A DNA stretch of 64,000 nucleotides from Bog-756 sp963713625 (lineage in GTDB: Bacteria > Actinomycetota > Acidimicrobiia > Acidimicrobiales > RAAP-2), in contig CAVQMN010000005.1 in assembly GCA_963713625.1 (NCBI GenBank), positions 387,106 to 451,105 on the forward strand. The letters run 5' to 3'. The first letter of the stretch is position 1. Each line of letters opens with the position of its first letter. The notes under the pieces were generated by a model that saw only the letters and a list, made by a program, of their open reading frames with translations, did no database searches and was not told where the DNA came from. Of the stretch, positions 1-7,806 are shown piece by piece. Made by a program: the position numbers and the translations under genes.

Positions 1-836
1 ATGGCGTAGACATCGGGGAATTGCGTCTTGAGGGTGAGCGGATCGACAGGGATCCATCCGTCCACCGTGAGGCCTGACTCGGCGACGACAGCTGGCGCCT
101 TGTGTACGGGGACGCCGAGGAAGAGGTCGAACGGGAGCTCCTCGCCGTTGCTGAGCACGGCCACGCTCCTCTCGCCGTCGAGCGCCGTGACCATCCGCTC
201 CGGATGCCAGTCGATCCCCCGTTCCTCAAACGCCGCCAACAGCGCGGTGGAGGCCCCTGGCGATGGCGGGATCGGCACCCCGAGGGGCATGACCAGCGAA
301 ATGCGGGAACGGTCCCTGCGGCCCGTCCTGGTGAGGAAGTCGTGCATGAGGAGGGCCGTTTCGCTCGGCGCCGGTGGGCATTTGAAGGGTGTTGAGGTCA
401 CGCCGATGATGACATCGCCCCCCTCGAATGATTCGAGCACATCACGGAGGGCGAAGGCGCCGGGCACCGTGTAGAACTCGTGTCCCGACTCGAGAAGCCC
501 GGGCGTCGCCGACGGATCAAGATCGGCGCCGAGGGCGACCACCAGGACATCCGCCTCGAACCGGCCCACGTCGGTGACCACCGCCTTCTCGGTGGGGTCA
601 ATCGACCGGATGGTTGTCTGGGTGAACCGAACCCCGGGCTTGTCGATCGCTTCGTAGGCATGGAAGACATGATCCGCGGTTTGCTTCCCGAACATGACAT
701 CCAACTTCGAGAAGCCGAAGACGAAGCCCGGGTTCTCGTCGATCACGCGGATCTCCGCTTCGTCACCCATTTCACCAGAGAGGCGGGTGGCCAGTTCCAG
801 TCCGCCGAAGCCTGCTCCGAGGATCAGGATGTTCAT
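1..836 (-). CDS. NAD(P)/FAD-dependent oxidoreductase, SQR/NDH-2 like (3' end outside window)
   Basis: The product starts at ATG 836 and runs off the left edge; 278 codons are visible. It opens with MNILILGAGFGGLELATRL, a Rossmann dinucleotide-binding motif (GxGxxG) for FAD, and a second nucleotide-binding segment is expected around the VIIGVTSTPFKCPPAPSE stretch. This layout is typical of sulfide:quinone reductase and type II NADH dehydrogenase-like flavoproteins, which pass electrons to quinone at the membrane or to soluble acceptors. The substrate cannot be decided because the C-terminal half is missing. The CPPAP stretch contains one cysteine; I cannot confirm the redox cysteine pair of true SQR. 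Confidence 0.8.
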   Translation of the reverse strand, partial: MNILILGAGFGGLELATRLSGEMGDEAEIRVIDENPGFVFGFSKLDVMFGKQTADHVFHAYEAIDKPGVRFTQTTIRSIDPTEKAVVTDVGRFEADVLVVALGADLDPSATPGLLESGHEFYTVPGAFALRDVLESFEGGDVIIGVTSTPFKCPPAPSETALLMHDFLTRTGRRDRSRISLVMPLGVPIPPSPGASTALLAAFEERGIDWHPERMVTALDGERSVAVLSNGEELPFDLFLGVPVHKAPAVVAESGLTVDGWIPVDPLTLKTQFPDVYA

Positions 837-932
837 GGCGCCACCATCCTGACCACCATAATGAAGGGCCGTCGAGGTGTCATCTTCCCTCGGCCGCGGG
901 GCCATCCTGGCGTCGGATCCAGACCGAGAAAC

Positions 933-1208
933 CTATCTCCCGGTGCGCTCGCGGTGCTTGCATCCCGGCCAGCAACACGGACGCCGCTGGCCCTCCTCCA
1001 GCTCCTCCTGGGTGCGGCGAATTCGACGTTCCCGTGTCTTGTCCTGCTTGGCATCCTCGACCCAGCAGATGAACTCGTTCCGGGCCAGGGGCGTGATGTC
1101 CCTCCAGGCATCCAGTGCCGTCCGGTTGCCGATCAGGGCCTTGCGTAGGTCGGCCGGAAGCTTGTGTACCGCTCCACCCGGCACTGGCTGGCTGCGCACA
1201 GGGCCCAC
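933..1208 (-). CDS. YdeI/OmpD-associated family protein
   Basis: A 91-residue protein whose core reads LPADLRKALIGNRTALDAW followed by LARNEFICWVEDAKQDKTRE and RIRRTQEELEEGQRRPCCWPG. This is the C-terminal signature of the YdeI/OmpD-associated family (bacteriocin-protection-like domain), and the size fits the short stand-alone versions. The biochemical role of the family is poorly defined. The start at 1208 is the first plausible one; no clear Shine-Dalgarno was seen. It lies downstream of nothing co-directional, so it is probably monocistronic. Confidence 0.7.
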   Translation of the reverse strand: MGPVRSQPVPGGAVHKLPADLRKALIGNRTALDAWRDITPLARNEFICWVEDAKQDKTRERRIRRTQEELEEGQRRPCCWPGCKHRERTGR

Positions 1209-1414
1209 GGTAGCGGGTCAGGATGCTTCCCATGGTCATCGAAGCCACCACCGTTGCCACCAGGGACACGGTGGAGCGGGCAGGCTGATCGGCCCCTGGA
1301 CGGCGTTCGGGCGGCCCGGCCCCTGGATGGCGTTTCCAGGCCGATGATCAGGAGCGAACCGGCCACGATGCCCAGCCTGCCTTCGAACCAACGGAACGAT
1401 CTCCCCTCGGCCTC

Positions 1415-1783
1415 ATGCCGTTCAGTGAAGGACTCGGCGTGAAGTTGGAGCAGGCCGAAGCCGGCCAGGCGACCGGCACCCTGGCCTGGTCGGCAGAGCG
1501 ATGCACGGGTGGCGGGATTCTCCACGGTGGCGCCATCGTGGCCCTGGCGGACACCGTTGGCGCCATCTGTGCCTACCTGAATCTGCCGGAGAGGACGGCC
1601 ACTTCGACGATCGAGTCCAAGGCCGACTTCTTCCGTGGTGTGCGCTCAGGATCCGTCCGGGCCATCGCCAGGCCACTCCATGTCGGCCAGCGCACCAGCG
1701 TCGTGCAGACCCAGCTGTCCGATGAGCGGGATCGGTCGGTCGGTTTGGTCGTCCAGACGCAGGCCGTGTTGCCACCGGCCTGA
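1415..1783 (+). CDS. PaaI-family hotdog thioesterase
   Basis: A 122-residue single hotdog domain. The segment GGILHGGAIVALADTVGAI (about residues 31-49) is the conserved helix of the PaaI/4HBT family, carrying the HGG motif that positions the thioester and the aspartate on the long helix. Length matches the family. Such enzymes hydrolyse acyl-CoA or aryl-CoA thioesters as tetramers in the cytosol. Start ATG 1415 is in register with family N-termini that begin LPFxxxLG. The natural substrate cannot be read from the sequence. A second hotdog gene is at 35927. Confidence 0.85.
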   Translation: MPFSEGLGVKLEQAEAGQATGTLAWSAERCTGGGILHGGAIVALADTVGAICAYLNLPERTATSTIESKADFFRGVRSGSVRAIARPLHVGQRTSVVQTQLSDERDRSVGLVVQTQAVLPPA

Positions 1784-1899
1784 ACGTCAGCCCGGAAAAC
1801 GACGCCCGGTCAGGAGGTCAGGGTGGGGCATTCCAGGCGGTTTCCGTGGTTCCCGCGGTCGATGCCCCGTGTCGGGGGTCCGGGCTGATCGAGCCCTGA

Positions 1900-2268
1900 T
1901 CAGCTGCCGTAGGGTCGGGTGAGTACCTCGAGATTGTGGCCGGACGGGTCCTCGAAGTAGAAGCCACGACCGTGGCTGTTGATGCGGTTCTCCTGTTGGT
2001 GGCCCGGGTCGGCCCAGTAGGTGATGCCGCGTTCTGTCACTCGGGCGAAGATGGCATCGAACTCCTCCTCGGAGACGAGGAAAGCGTAGTGGTGGTGGCC
2101 GAGAGCCGATCGATCGTCGTAGTCGAGGCTCACCCCGTTCGCCGTCTCGACGCAGAGAAACGGTCCGAAGGGTTTTGGAGGGTCGAGACCGAGAATATCG
2201 GCGAGAAAGGCAGCCGATGCTTGCTTGTCCTGTGCCGGGACGATGGTGTGATTGAGCTGGACTGCCAT
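1900..2268 (-). CDS. VOC (glyoxalase/bleomycin-resistance) family protein
   Basis: A 122-residue vicinal oxygen chelate protein. It begins MAVQLNHTIVPAQDKQASA, with the typical first-strand His, has HHYAFLVSEEEFDAIF in the middle and ends with FEDPSGHNLEVLTRPY, where the Glu is the usual last metal ligand. Start 2268 was preferred over an ATG ten codons upstream because AAGGAGG lies six bases before it. The family includes dioxygenases, glyoxalases and antibiotic-binding proteins; the substrate is not predictable here. Confidence 0.85.
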   Translation of the reverse strand: MAVQLNHTIVPAQDKQASAAFLADILGLDPPKPFGPFLCVETANGVSLDYDDRSALGHHHYAFLVSEEEFDAIFARVTERGITYWADPGHQQENRINSHGRGFYFEDPSGHNLEVLTRPYGS

Positions 2269-2387
2269 GGCGCCTCCTTCATCAGCCGACGCCGTCAAAC
2301 TATTCGGCCTGAGGGGCCAGTCGATCGGGACGACGCCGAATCAGGTGGCCGGCATCGAGCGGGCGGAGCGGCACAGAGATCGCCCAA

Positions 2388-2840
2388 CTACCCCACCTTG
2401 GTGTAGGTGAGTCCAAAATCAGGTGACCAGCTCGAGCCTTTGTCGTTCGAGATCTCCCAGGATCCGGCGATCGTGCGGCCGTCGTCGACGAAGTGACCGG
2501 TGAAGCGCTGTGAGAAGTCGGGGTGCTCTCCGATTCGTTGAAGTGTCCAGATGTTGCCGGTAAAGCCCATGGCGTAGATGCGGGCGACACCGCGAGAGTC
2601 GAAGTAATGCTGTTCGTAGGCCGCCCCGGTGGGATCGGCGCCGATGATGGCGATGCCGTCCGGGGCATCCGGATGCTCGACCTCCCATCGCTGGATCAGG
2701 AAGCGCCTTCCTGCGAGCCAGTCGAAGGTGGTGAGGGCACGCGGACCATCGCCCGACTGCGGTCCAAAACTCGGGGTCATCCTCCACTGACCGACGAACG
2801 GTTCCAGGTCGGCCGATTGGCGAACGGGCGGTGAAGTCAT
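2388..2840 (-). CDS. DUF1579-like/lipocalin-like beta-barrel protein
   Basis: A 150-residue protein. After a short leader (MTSPPVRQSADLEPFVGQW) come alternating hydrophobic strands such as FDWLAGRRFLIQRWEVEHPD and IYAMGFTGNIWTLQR, ending in SWEISNDKGSSWSPDF. This matches the small beta-barrel proteins annotated as DUF1579 or heme/fatty-acid-binding-like in actinobacteria. No signal peptide. The start at 2840 is chosen because upstream codons in the same frame are low-complexity and unlike protein. Ligand unknown. Confidence 0.6.
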   Translation of the reverse strand: MTSPPVRQSADLEPFVGQWRMTPSFGPQSGDGPRALTTFDWLAGRRFLIQRWEVEHPDAPDGIAIIGADPTGAAYEQHYFDSRGVARIYAMGFTGNIWTLQRIGEHPDFSQRFTGHFVDDGRTIAGSWEISNDKGSSWSPDFGLTYTKVG

Positions 2841-2852
2841 AGGATTTTGTGC

Positions 2853-3314
2853 ATGTCGGCGATCGACGGTGACAGTTCGGAGCTGGTCTTTGCCCTCCGG
2901 TGGGTGCTGAGGGTGGCTGCGTTCATCCTCGTCTTCTCTGCCGTCAACACACTTTCGAGCCACCCGACGGTGACCTTTGGAGCCCACGGTAGCCAAACGG
3001 CTTCGTGCTCCACCGTGTTCAGTGCCCTGCGAGGAATGGGTCCTCCCCACACGACGGCCGGCGCCGTCGTTCCGTCGGCCGAAAGCAAGTGTGCCACCGT
3101 GGCCAAGTCGGACCTCCGTTCATCGGGGGTCCTCCTCGGTGTGGCTGTGGTCCTGTTCGGCATCTCGTTCATCCCGTGGCCCGACAAGAAACCACCGGCT
3201 CCCGGTTGGTTCCAGTTCGAAGGGAGGTGGTACCCGCCCCATTTCGAAGGAAAGCTCTCACGACAGACCTCGATGCCTGCCGACGCCGGTAGCCGGAGCC
3301 CTCCCCGCCCCTGA
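2853..3314 (+). CDS. Membrane protein, two predicted TM helices, unrecognised
   Basis: A protein of about 153 residues with a hydrophobic helix near residues 13-33 (WVLRVAAFILVFSAV), a presumed external loop of about 55 residues with two cysteines (positions near CSTVF and KCATV), and a second helix near residues 92-107 (GVLLGVAVVLFGISFIPW). The C-terminal tail carries GWFQFEGRWYPP, an aromatic-rich motif often seen in short actinobacterial membrane proteins that end with an SHOCT- or DUF2510-like tail. AGGA lies about nine bases before ATG 2853. No family assigned. Confidence 0.5.
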   Translation: MSAIDGDSSELVFALRWVLRVAAFILVFSAVNTLSSHPTVTFGAHGSQTASCSTVFSALRGMGPPHTTAGAVVPSAESKCATVAKSDLRSSGVLLGVAVVLFGISFIPWPDKKPPAPGWFQFEGRWYPPHFEGKLSRQTSMPADAGSRSPPRP

Positions 3315-3411
3315 TGGCCCGTAGGCGCCTGTCACGGTCGCTCCGGACGGCCGATCGAGGGCGCGTCGAGATGGCCCCGTGTCTTCTGTCATTGTCCAAG
3401 GTTCATCGAAC

Positions 3412-3576
3412 CTAGGCGTGCTCAGGGTGGGTGGAGTGCCGGTGACAGAAACGCACCTCGCATGCCGGACAGCGCACCTCGGCAAATTGGAGACACTCGC
3501 GATTCGAACACAGGTCCTTGCCTGAGACCGCCGGCAGGGGAGCTTCCGAATCGATCACCACGTCGATTACCGCCAT
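3412..3576 (-). CDS. 54-residue AN1-like zinc-finger microprotein
   Basis: A short reading frame of 54 codons plus TAG. The C-terminal half reads RCPACEVRFCHRHSTHPEHA, that is Cys36-x2-Cys39-x4-Cys44-x2-His47-x2-His50, and two further cysteines precede it (Cys23-x4-Cys28). This spacing, with the Phe before the third cysteine and the HPEH ending, resembles an AN1-type zinc finger. The final ligand Cys of a full AN1 finger is absent. It is flanked by intergenic DNA and appears to have its own unit. Function unknown; prokaryotic AN1-like fingers are rarely studied. Confidence 0.55.
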   Translation of the reverse strand: MAVIDVVIDSEAPLPAVSGKDLCSNRECLQFAEVRCPACEVRFCHRHSTHPEHA

Positions 3577-3948
3577 AGATCGAAGGGTACGCCCCGAACC
3601 TCAGCTGTCAACCGTGCCGCCGAGTTTGTCGCGGTTCTGCAATATGGATCGGCTTCCTCGCCACTTCGCCAGACAGTGGGTGGGGGAAGTCCGGGGATCC
3701 CTGAAGCGGGGACCCCACCGCCGGAGGCCGCGTCTTCGGTGCCTCGTGAGCGCGGAAAGCTGCCGCACTGACCGCTGAATGCGGTCCGAAGGCAACCCTC
3801 AGTGGGGATCCCGTACCGCCCCGGGTGGCGAAGCTCGTTCGGTCATATAGTTCCCGAGCAGAGGGGGTTTCGACCCACCGAATCGGTTTCGTCGCAGGCG
3901 CCCTCCGCCTGGACAGCACGGGCACGGAAGGGACAGACAGGGGCAACA
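3577..3948. other. Non-coding interval, GC-rich with small dyads
   Basis: No convincing gene is seen. The stretch holds several short dyads, including GACCGC-TGAAT-GCGGTC at 3770-3786 and a GTGGGTGGGG/GGGACCCCAC pair near 3680-3717. There is no poly-T run for an intrinsic terminator and no known riboswitch consensus that I could recognise. Confidence 0.4.
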
Positions 3949-4365
3949 GTGAGCGATCATTCCGAATCGGATCAGGTGCAGCCAGCCGGCGAGGTCGAGC
4001 GGTGGGATTCCGAAATGTGGTCGATTCTCAGCCCGCTGGTGGCCGCGGTGAATTCGGCCTCGTGGTTGTCAACGCCCGAAGCAGTGCTGGCCGCCAGTGA
4101 CCAGTTCCGAGCCATCGCCCGCGATTCCACGAAGTGGTTGCTGAATCATCATTGCCCGATCCCAGATCTGGCCGTTTCATTTTCCCGGGTGCTGCGGTCA
4201 TCCGTCCTTCTGGCCGACGTCCTCCTGGTGGAGGCTCAGAACCCGAAGGGGACAGATTGGCCGGCCCTCACTCGCGAGGTGACCGGGTTCCGCAGACTGC
4301 TCGAGCAATTCCTGACCAAGATGCGTGAGTACTCGACGGAGCCTCCGACCGGTCCGGAGACGTAG
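3949..4365 (+). CDS. Unrecognised cytosolic helical protein
   Basis: About 138 residues from GTG 3949 (VSDHSESDQVQPAGEVERW). The body is alpha-helical in appearance, with regular hydrophobic spacing through SILSPLVAAVNSASWLSTPE and FRRLLEQFLTKMREY; there is no signal peptide or membrane helix. The reading frame stays open upstream, but that part looks like translated intergenic sequence, so GTG 3949 is preferred. It is convergent with the universal stress protein gene. I do not recognise a family. Confidence 0.5.
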   Translation: MSDHSESDQVQPAGEVERWDSEMWSILSPLVAAVNSASWLSTPEAVLAASDQFRAIARDSTKWLLNHHCPIPDLAVSFSRVLRSSVLLADVLLVEAQNPKGTDWPALTREVTGFRRLLEQFLTKMREYSTEPPTGPET

Positions 4366-4389
4366 ATCCGGCTCGATGCCCCTGTCGCG

Positions 4390-4821
4390 TCAGGGGGCCC
4401 CCTCGGTGTCGACGATGAGGACCGAACAGGGCGCGCTGTGGGCGACTGAGTTCGGAACGCTTCCCAAAATCCGCCGGGTTCCCTTCATGCCTTTGTTGCC
4501 CACAACGACGAGGTCGGCATCCTCCTGCTCGGCGACACGAACGATGGCGGCGGCAGGGTCACCCGTCACCGCGTGAACGACCACCTCGAGTCCCCGCTCT
4601 TTGCCGATCATGGCCAGGCTGCTGAGGAGGACATCCGCCGGGTGAGTGACGGTCGAGAGTTGGAGCTCCTTGGGCAGGTGCTCGCGATGGACCGACTTCG
4701 GATCGTAGGCAGTGACGATATGAAGCGTCCCGCCGTCGAGCTGGGCTGTGTCGGCGGCGGCGATCACCGCCTGGCGAGCGGTCTGTGAGTCGTCGGACCC
4801 TACAACGACGGATTTGAACAT
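4390..4821 (-). CDS. Universal stress protein, UspA family
   Basis: A 143-residue single Usp domain. It starts MFKSVVVGSDDSQTARQAV and ends with VVVGNKGMKGTRRILGSVPNSV, which contains the G-x2-G-x9-G-(S/T) ATP-binding signature. Length and both motifs are typical of the ATP-binding Usp subclass. Such proteins are cytosolic dimers induced in stationary phase and stress. A small zinc-ribbon gene lies 31 bp upstream on the same strand (4853-5020), so the two may be co-transcribed. Confidence 0.92.
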   Translation of the reverse strand: MFKSVVVGSDDSQTARQAVIAAADTAQLDGGTLHIVTAYDPKSVHREHLPKELQLSTVTHPADVLLSSLAMIGKERGLEVVVHAVTGDPAAAIVRVAEQEDADLVVVGNKGMKGTRRILGSVPNSVAHSAPCSVLIVDTEGAP

Positions 4822-4852
4822 TAACTCTTACTCCTCTGTCGGCTGGCCGGCG

Positions 4853-5020
4853 TTACGAAGCTTGCAGATGGATCGAACGTTCGTCCGACCACTCGCGGTG
4901 GCAGAAGTGGCACCGCCGGCTCATGCCGTTGCTCGGTGCGCCTGAACCTCTGACGATGAGCGTCGGGGTGTCCTCGGAGCCACAGTGGGGACATTTCAGT
5001 TGCCGTGATTCAGGTTCCAT
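4853..5020 (-). CDS. 55-residue zinc-ribbon microprotein (paralogue of 7537-7704)
   Basis: A 55-codon frame. It has KCPHCGSEDTPTLIVRGSG near residues 9-27 and RRCHFCHREWSDERS near residues 35-49. Two CxxC knuckles about 27 residues apart form a four-cysteine zinc ribbon, with a Trp-Ser-Asp following the second. The same layout occurs in the protein at 7537-7704, so this is a small paralogous family. It lies just upstream of the universal stress protein gene on the same strand. Function unknown; nucleic-acid or protein binding is typical for ribbons of this size. Confidence 0.65.
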   Translation of the reverse strand: MEPESRQLKCPHCGSEDTPTLIVRGSGAPSNGMSRRCHFCHREWSDERSIHLQAS

Positions 5021-5155
5021 GTTGCCGACCTCTCAATGGAAGCACCGCCGCCCACCCTGCCCACCTGAGCCTCTTCGACAAGACAGCAGAATAGTGCGAG
5101 CGGAGCGGATCTACCAATGGGCCGTCCTGATCGCCCTCCGTCCCGGGCGCCGCCC

Positions 5156-6211
5156 TCAATCCGGCTCGCTTTCCGCGGGTTCGATACCGACCGGGCCGCC
5201 GCCACCATTGGCGCCCCTGGAACCGTTGGCACCCTTGGAATGCCTGGAACCGTTGGCACCCCGGGAAGACCGGGAACCATTGGCACCCCTCGAGCCGATG
5301 GAACTCTTCGAACCGTTCGAGCCCCCGACCGGGTCGAAATCCTCTACCGTGACGAGCTTCCGATTCCTGTTGGGATAGGGATCGACGTAGTCGGCCACCC
5401 GGATCCGGCCGGTGGGTCGGTAGCGGCCGGAATCGATGACTTCGCGGGGCACGTAGGGGTCCCGTCCCATGCTGCGGAACAGCCGGGCTGTCGGTTCCCA
5501 GATCGAGGTCCGCTCGTGCCAGCGCAACCGGTCCAACTTGCGGAGAAGGACGATGAGTGTCACCAGCGTTCCCGCCATCAGGCCCGCCACCAGCGCTCCC
5601 CACAGGGTGCCGCCGGGCAGGACGGCGATGAGCCCCATCAGCAGAAGGAGCAGGAGCAAGAGCCCGCTCCATTCGATGGCCGACAGCGCCTGCCCGCTGG
5701 CCGCCTCGATCAGGGCCCGGTTGGATCCCATGTCGATACAGATTTCGACGGCTTCTTTGTAGACGACCTCCTCCTGGCGGGTCCGGGGCTCGAGGGCGAT
5801 GACGGCGTTGATGAGGGCGAGGTGCGACGACGAGGAGAGGAAGTTGTCCACCAGCCGATAGTCGATCTGATCCGTGAGCTGGCGATCGATGAGCTCGCGG
5901 ACCGACGACCGTTCGGCCCCGGGAAAGACTTCCATCAGCGAATGGATGGCCAACAGCGAGGCGTTTCCTTTGCTGACCAGATCTTGCACCAGGGCGAGGC
6001 GCTCACGGGTGCGGACGATGGTAAAAGCCATGAGAATGCCGAACAGGAAACTGGCGATGCTGGCCAGGGCGATGTCGACCCTGATGTCGCCCCGCTTCGG
6101 GCCGATGAGGTAGGAGGACACGGCCACGACCGCGCCACAGAACAGCGCCGGTCCGAACACGGATTCACCTTCGGTCACAGCCGTCACAGCCGACCGGAGA
6201 TCTCGTGTCAC
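5156..6211 (-). CDS. DUF4239 (bestrophin-like) membrane protein with low-complexity tail
   Basis: A 351-residue protein. Two N-terminal hydrophobic segments lie near residues 20-37 and 45-65, then an amphipathic central region with the family-like LVDNFLSSSSHLALINAVIA, then two further helices near residues 180-222 (WSGLLLLLLLLMGLIAVLPG onward). This matches DUF4239 bestrophin-like domain proteins. After residue 290 the chain becomes a Gly/Asn/Ser/Arg-rich tail built from GANGSR-type repeats, presumably disordered and cytosolic. The function of DUF4239 is not established. Confidence 0.75.
   Translation of the reverse strand: MTRDLRSAVTAVTEGESVFGPALFCGAVVAVSSYLIGPKRGDIRVDIALASIASFLFGILMAFTIVRTRERLALVQDLVSKGNASLLAIHSLMEVFPGAERSSVRELIDRQLTDQIDYRLVDNFLSSSSHLALINAVIALEPRTRQEEVVYKEAVEICIDMGSNRALIEAASGQALSAIEWSGLLLLLLLLMGLIAVLPGGTLWGALVAGLMAGTLVTLIVLLRKLDRLRWHERTSIWEPTARLFRSMGRDPYVPREVIDSGRYRPTGRIRVADYVDPYPNRNRKLVTVEDFDPVGGSNGSKSSIGSRGANGSRSSRGANGSRHSKGANGSRGANGGGGPVGIEPAESEPD
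5190..5315 (-). repeat. Tandem GANGSR-type codon repeat in the DUF4239 tail
   Basis: Imperfect tandem repeats encode NGSR/GANGSR units (about residues 300-340 of the DUF4239 protein). On the + strand it appears as repeated ACCGTTGGCACC-like blocks. It is in frame and so extends rather than breaks the gene; copy number is likely to vary between strains. Confidence 0.7.
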
Positions 6212-6247
6212 GCGCTCACGGTAGTCGTTCGTCAGAACCCACTCAAT

Positions 6248-6272
6248 CGTCCGGACGGGTTCGTCCGGACGG
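6248..6272. promoter_or_regulatory. Twin perfect palindromes upstream of the DUF4239 gene
   Basis: CGTCCGGACGG occurs twice, at 6248-6258 and 6262-6272. Each contains the perfect 10-bp palindrome CGTCCGGACG, with a 14-bp period. They lie 37 bp upstream of the start at 6211, as expected for an operator bound by two dimers. The regulator is unknown. Confidence 0.5.
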
Positions 6273-6465
6273 TAGACCCGGTTGGGAAGTCCATTCGAAG
6301 ATCTGCATGTTCCAAGGAGAAGTGTGTCATCGAGGTGAACTCCGGTGCAGGCGAGGGCGCGATGGGTCGGGATGAACGCAGTCTGCCCGGACAGGGTTGA
6401 TCGGGACGACGGGCGACGGTCGGAGCCCGCCGCACCGTCGTGGTGGGCTCATCCGTGCCCTCTCG

Positions 6466-7263
6466 TCAGGTCGGTGTCGTCGTCGGCCGTGGGTCTCCGG
6501 ATCGGAGGATTTCGGTCAGATCCACCCGTTGGTCCTCGACCACCGGCCTGAGAGCGGTGACCGAAGCAAATCCCTGCTGGACCAGCGCGGCATCCGACTC
6601 GATTTCTACGGTTTCGTCCTCACCGCCCAGGGTGACCGTTACCGACCGGCCCCGCTCTTCGGTCACCGCCGTCTGGGCTGCCCCGACGTGGGCCAAACCA
6701 CCGATTCGGATCCCGAGAACCCCTTCGATGGGTACGTCGGGCACGTTGCAGTTGAGAACAGCCAACCGTTTTTCTGCGATCAACCAATCGAAGGCCACGC
6801 CGGCGACGTCGGCGGCGGTGTCCCAGTGGATCGGCTCCGATGTGGCCATATCGAGCACCGCCGACGACACGGCCAGGGCGGGACAGTCCTGCTGATAGGC
6901 CGTGAACGCCGCCCCCACCGTGCCGGAATGGAGAATGGAACGGCCGGTGTTCGCTCCCCGGTTGATGCCGGACAGGACCACGTCGGGTCGGGCCCCCAGC
7001 CGCCCGTGCATGGCGTAGAACACGATGAGGGCAGGGGTGGCATCGAGGGTCTTCACGGCCTCTTCGGCCCATCCCTCCCAGGCCCGGGACTCGATCGCCA
7101 CTTCGCCGACCTGGCTGACCCCGGTCACCGATGAACTGGCTCCGCTGGCGTCCCAGCACGGCGCGGCCACCAGAACATCGTGACCACGCCGCCGGGCCAT
7201 CTCGGCCAGCGATTTGAGACCAGGGCTTTCGATCCCATCGTCGTTGGTGACGAGGACACGCAC
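6466..7263 (-). CDS. surE: 5'/3'-nucleotidase SurE
   Basis: About 265 residues from GTG 7263. It starts VRVLVTNDDGIESPGLKSLA, the SurE N-terminus whose paired Asp residues bind the catalytic metal, and contains VVLSGINRGANTGRSILHSG, the second diagnostic motif. Length fits. SurE removes phosphate from nucleoside 5'- or 3'-monophosphates and short polyphosphate during stationary phase. GTG 7263 was chosen because the family begins exactly at this VRVLVTNDDG; the upstream frame is not protein-like. Confidence 0.93.
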   Translation of the reverse strand: MRVLVTNDDGIESPGLKSLAEMARRRGHDVLVAAPCWDASGASSSVTGVSQVGEVAIESRAWEGWAEEAVKTLDATPALIVFYAMHGRLGARPDVVLSGINRGANTGRSILHSGTVGAAFTAYQQDCPALAVSSAVLDMATSEPIHWDTAADVAGVAFDWLIAEKRLAVLNCNVPDVPIEGVLGIRIGGLAHVGAAQTAVTEERGRSVTVTLGGEDETVEIESDAALVQQGFASVTALRPVVEDQRVDLTEILRSGDPRPTTTPT

Positions 7264-7536
7264 GTTCTCACTCCGATCGGCGGCTGGTGGTGGCGGAATG
7301 CCAGATTGTGAACATGATCCTGTCCACGGGAAAACTGTAGCAATCCAACATGTACGTGGCCTGACGTCCACGGAAACAACGGCTGAATTTCTGGGCCAAC
7401 GATCCGGCCTCCTCACCACGGGACGGCCGCCGCCATGAAAGTTCGGTTGGCTACTAGTTTTCCGACCCACTCAGCGTTACAGTCGAAACGAAGTCGTCAG
7501 TTGATGCAGCAAAGCCACCTAGTCGGAGGTCGGCAC

Positions 7537-7704
7537 ATGAGTGAGCCCGAAGCCTTTCGCATCTGTCCGCAGTGCGGTTCGAGAGAAGTGCCGAAGCTCA
7601 TCGTGCGATCGGTTCGTCTTGACGGGTTCCGATCGAGCTGGCAGTGCCACGCCTGCAACCACCTGTGGTCGGACACAGACATCGACAAGCGGTGGGCCTC
7701 CTGA
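7537..7704 (+). CDS. Zinc-ribbon microprotein (paralogue of 4853-5020)
   Basis: A 55-residue protein starting MSEPEAFRICPQCGSREVPK, with GGAGGT six bases before the ATG. It has CPQCGS near residues 10-15 and QCHACNHLWSDTDID near residues 36-50, giving two CxxC knuckles about 27 residues apart with a conserved TrpSerAsp. The layout, length and the internal LIVR segment match the protein encoded at 4853-5020, showing a small family in this genome. No function is known to me. Confidence 0.7.
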   Translation: MSEPEAFRICPQCGSREVPKLIVRSVRLDGFRSSWQCHACNHLWSDTDIDKRWAS

Positions 7705-7806
7705 TCGGAAGTCGGACCGTCGGTCGCCGAGTGACGAACACCGGGTAGGACGGTGCACGCCGCGCCTCGGTTTCGACGGCGCGCCTCATCTACCATGGCC
7801 CGGACG

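Noticed and set aside
3577..3948. A riboswitch or structured RNA
   Set aside because: Short GC dyads occur but no known consensus core was recognised.
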